Shown here one piece after another: positions 62,901 to 64,000 of a stretch of DNA of 64,000 nt; position 1 is the stretch's first letter; each line of letters opens with the position of its first letter. Made by a program: the position numbers and the translations under genes. Under the pieces are notes generated by a model. It was not told the origin of the DNA. It was given only the letters and a program-made list of their open reading frames with translations, and did no database searches. Source of the stretch: Chryseobacterium gallinarum (GTDB taxonomy: Bacteria; Bacteroidota; Bacteroidia; Flavobacteriales; Weeksellaceae); assembly GCF_001021975.1 (NCBI RefSeq), contig NZ_CP009928.1, forward strand, positions 2,108,001-2,172,000, given 5' to 3'.

Positions 62901-63843
62901 CCCGGTCAATGTATAAGAATTCGATTGAATTAAAATGCGGTTTATTCAATGTTTCATTTCCTCCCCATCCTATGGAAGAGATCCTCATGACACGATTTAA
63001 GGTTCTGAAGCCTCCGGAAGATGATTCAGAAGCATAATTATAGGTAATGTAATTTCCCTGTGCATCTTTCCACTTTACGATATTGTATTCTAAAGGGGTT
63101 GTTACAGTAGGATTACCCCTCATTCCTGGCTGGTATGCGCCATACCAGGCTTGGGATCCGTCTTCAAAAGTAACTTCAAAATGGGCAGGTCCGACATCTT
63201 GTCCATTGACTACATAGGTGCCAACAGATTTAATCTTGAGGTTAGAATATTTTTCAGTCACATATTCAGCCCCATCTTTTCCATATTCGCCTGATTTTAA
63301 TATTAACCGTTGGCCATTGAAACTGTAGTTGTCGGAATAATCTATTTGTACCGGCTTCACCTCACCATGCGTTTCAATAGTTTTACCAATCCTTGAAATA
63401 GATGTGATTCCTGAAAGGTTCCAGCCATATCCTGCAATACCATTTCCCGTACCACTGGTATAGACAAGATTAGCCTGCGGAGCTACGTTTTTCACTCCGG
63501 GAGGTAAAGTGATCGGTAATGTAAATTGTAATTGCCCAGTTCCCGTAACTTCTATATTTCCTTGAGTATCATGGAAACTTTTACCCGTAGGTGCAGAAGT
63601 CCCGCTAGGGTTATTCGACCCTGCATTTGAATTTGTCGGCCCGCCACCCGGATTCTCCGTGGCAGGACCTATTTTAGCCACAAACGGATTCGAAACATCC
63701 GATTGGGCATGAAATCCCTGTGCCATGACCACCGTCTGCGGATCCTGAACCGTCCGGGAGGTGGATTCTGCCTGGTAGAGGATGGTCTGCGAAAAAGCCC
63801 CTACCGAACACATGGATAACATCAATGATGAAAATAATTTCAT
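56965..63843 (-). CDS. RHS/SpvB-family polymorphic-toxin-like giant protein with C-terminal zincin domain
   Basis: A 2292-residue secreted protein. Its ORF extends upstream to 63930, but a signal peptide starts at 63843 (MKLFSSLMLSMCSVGAFSQ), so that start is used. Order: an SpvB-like domain from about residue 100, five FG-GAP/VCBS repeats with D-x-D-x-DG motifs near 408, 568, 646, 703 and 771, then YD/RHS repeats from about 1178 to 1850, and the RHS core with KDYLGS near 1851 and RLYDPLLRRFLNADE near 1925, followed by PSG. The C-terminal 330 residues are Gly-rich and hydrophobic, then hold HEFGH at 2237-2241 with a later NECNA (Glu2276). That fits a zinc-peptidase-like toxin tip, though activity is unproven. 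Confidence 0.9.
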   Translation of the reverse strand: MKLFSSLMLSMCSVGAFSQTILYQAESTSRTVQDPQTVVMAQGFHAQSDVSNPFVAKIGPATENPGGGPTNSNAGSNNPSGTSAPTGKSFHDTQGNIEVTGTGQLQFTLPITLPPGVKNVAPQANLVYTSGTGNGIAGYGWNLSGITSISRIGKTIETHGEVKPVQIDYSDNYSFNGQRLILKSGEYGKDGAEYVTEKYSNLKIKSVGTYVVNGQDVGPAHFEVTFEDGSQAWYGAYQPGMRGNPTVTTPLEYNIVKWKDAQGNYITYNYASESSSGGFRTLNRVMRISSIGWGGNETLNKPHFNSIEFLYIDRDLKEQSFVQGLEHAQNKILSEIIVTSHLQPFKTYRLEYKKDNNGTNYQFLNKVTEYNSAGEAANPVSFEYENSVRGTDWIQSSSHSLESGLLGDFDGDGKIDALEYKDQPFRICGSIGGSGFNSVCNNPIDKPAGLYLAKKALDRPQGLAELTYVGSLAITKDEFKKALPISFKNPAGIMENQQGFAFYKIASDTKDIQLFVYSINQNNQLEHQYTKVLPKSVYDLTTPEIDPMQGGTSFKTTPLRLMELDLDGDGISELMMGFNDAVHTKVQRPQDPNSPISLPEFDETFQDRKRYIAINLDNAISATQSFSQMSFYPYDVDIFDTYKMGDFDGDGRTDFLRFDSGNRPFLVQFKKESNNLYSVIENGFYQNDERVKGVNQRAVIGDFNGDGKSDLLVPASNTTTDWYLYQSTGKTFLEEFKPNFALFRKDQLVNSNNDGTATVERTSHQAYDLDRDGKSDFVTFNYRKERVKLSGSQTIFNIYYYNTVDIKISAGEKKFNNDIRYAFNEGPLGDSSGFRDDPHTYLNERTKYDMQELLGNFKINQSVHQIILVSPSPIRGVSGDRVKRIDFYDVSKEARISSITQGGVKTDISYKELDPIASPNFYQAVKKEKYPYMELANVQQSYAVSQLQQEGKKQDFRYRGLLAHLQGRGTVGFRQIARSSWYADGFENTKVWNGTEIDPLNESLPIKEWSIRTTDETKVFPTDISENNSQLLSLKSTIYQVEKLINGQVTAVVSENDKSKAVTAIVPKKIRTKDFITNTVAENTITYGSYYLPSQNITNINNGYAITTSAFTYFHNPSGSGAAYYIGRPQEKTETKQAYNDTKSSKEEYTYENNSVKTKKTWNRDNTGWLLENYNYDSFGNITQKTTTNSIDSQSQTVSTQYDDKGRFVVKKTDNLGLVTDIVYNNWGQITKQTDPLGNILENEYDAWGKLLKSKTSLGGTTTYEYIKDDQYNAIVVQHEPHGNISKKYTNKFGQKYKASTKAFQQGQFLNIDIQYDLLGRKTSESEPYGEGTNAWQWNTIVYDDSVFPTKVTATAFTGKQMETSIVGGTTTEKELNGYGRTTSKTTDALGNVVSSTDKGGTITFSYNAAGEQIKTQYAENTVTIKYDSWGRKSEFNDPSNGLYKYEYNGFGQIKKIVSPKGTKEYTYNNLGQLISQKEISTTDGGQATNKLISFSYDDKGRLVSKTGTSKGKAYSSSTTYDQQGRILSSSESSNDKYFIQKGITYDDKARIISYEKQLFSSGVLTKVQIENVYNPWNGDLYLVKDKNSGKTLWELKEVNARGQVLKAQLGAAEINQTYEPDGTLSQVNHGSAVKKHILRLSYNFNAIKNELETRSTEGDFYIQESFDYDDNNRLINWTNPVTGVKTQNAVLNVYDVKGRILENDQVGKIKFDNSSKIYQPTGMTLNAAGTQNYNNDLIQNVVYNENNDPVFIDGMKGDVAFQYGLTAMRQRVTYGGNFNADGDGKFTKFYSEDGSFEIVKDNATGKEKHILYIGGTPYESDIIFVKNYTENNGSYKFLHKDYLGSILAISDEAGNKLEQRHFDAWGNMTHLQIGNGPIVTDINKIQETVNKGGLLLERGYTSHEHFMEVGIIHMNGRLYDPLLRRFLNADEHIQDPYNTQNYNKYGYVLNNPLMFNDPSGEFLQVLLPVLIKIAIGAAYGAIIGAGIGILTYTIKGLITKDWSGFGKAVLGGAIAGAISGGLNGLGAALFSPSSAILNNGTWELLSNITTQSMLDGKIDAITITSSMIGAFVGNKLPGWRALGGKGVWGWAKNVVGEILYNSTKYGITGAISGGFTAMFRGTNVWQGIKNGFENGAYNGAGQAAFMITVFGATYKPTDEQLQDVKAMSKELDISYKHVKWRNKGLYQLAQPFFAKLFTTNSRGYSISEFRREVTWGNNVATFGAEGALTHFTTFGHEFGHIFQVYEQGWTNFQVKGIWEQLFMKGDPYETFGTNECNATQMFKIYRISKDE

Positions 63844-64000
63844 TGTTATTAGTTGTTTGTTATGATAATTTGTAATTGATGAGATAGGAATACCATCCTG
63901 ATAACATTGAGATATCTTTGAATTTTTCAACGTTAAATAGTTCCTGCCTTTTATCTTTTAGTCACATTTCTTCCAAAGACTCTTCCGTCTTTTAACGTAA

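Noticed and set aside
1..64000. tRNA, rRNA or CRISPR loci
   Set aside because: Intergenic regions were read on both strands; no cloverleaf, rRNA core or regularly spaced repeat was recognised, though no covariance search was run.

Overview
The window is a low-GC chromosomal segment of a Flavobacteriia member of the Bacteroidota, most like Chryseobacterium or a close Weeksellaceae relative. This rests on the gene families (two SusC/SusD pairs, BshC, a GYDIA-type GHMP kinase, a Bacteroidota putative porin, an RHS/SpvB giant with FG-GAP repeats) and on TAnnTTTG promoter elements upstream of several units. The genus is an inference from family composition; no rRNA or tRNA gene was seen.

Region 1 (about 1-23946) is almost entirely leftward and builds and exports a surface polysaccharide. 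Its promoter-proximal end supplies nucleotide sugars: ugd (UDP-glucuronate), rmlB, a small DUF2059-like secreted protein and rmlA (dTDP-4-keto-6-deoxyglucose). A leftward terminator follows. Next come an ABC-2 permease and Wzt-like ATPase for export, a GT61 enzyme, and a 3,4-ketoisomerase, acetyltransferase and aminotransferase triad that should turn the rml product into dTDP-Fuc3NAc or dTDP-Qui3NAc. A series of glycosyltransferases follows, with an SDR, a polytopic membrane protein, an asparagine-synthase-like amidotransferase and an acyltransferase-3 protein. There are ten glycosyltransferases, including two recently duplicated pairs. A truncated SGNH-like gene enters from the left edge and converges on this operon.

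Region 2 (24052-44453) is mainly rightward core metabolism. It holds rimP-nusA-infB behind a hairpin leader, a SusC/SusD/lipoprotein locus, an exported protein of unknown function, a porin-bshC pair, a LysM/type-1 periplasmic-binding lipoprotein-activator-like protein, fabD with a GYDIA GHMP kinase, and pckA.

Region 3 (44595-51659) holds leftward aroQ and then two related cassettes. Each has a membrane-anchored AraC-type regulator diverging from a secreted surface protein, and both intergenic regions carry the same 10-bp inverted-repeat arms and a similar promoter block. The second cassette also has two small transposase-like helix-turn-helix proteins.

Region 4 (51800-56531) is a SusC/SusD pair behind a convincing SAM-I riboswitch and terminator, suggesting a methionine- or sulfur-related import substrate.

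Region 5 (56541-63843) is leftward: a 2292-residue RHS/SpvB polymorphic-toxin-like protein ending in a HEFGH zincin-type domain. An overlapping small lipoprotein gene follows it and is a candidate immunity gene.
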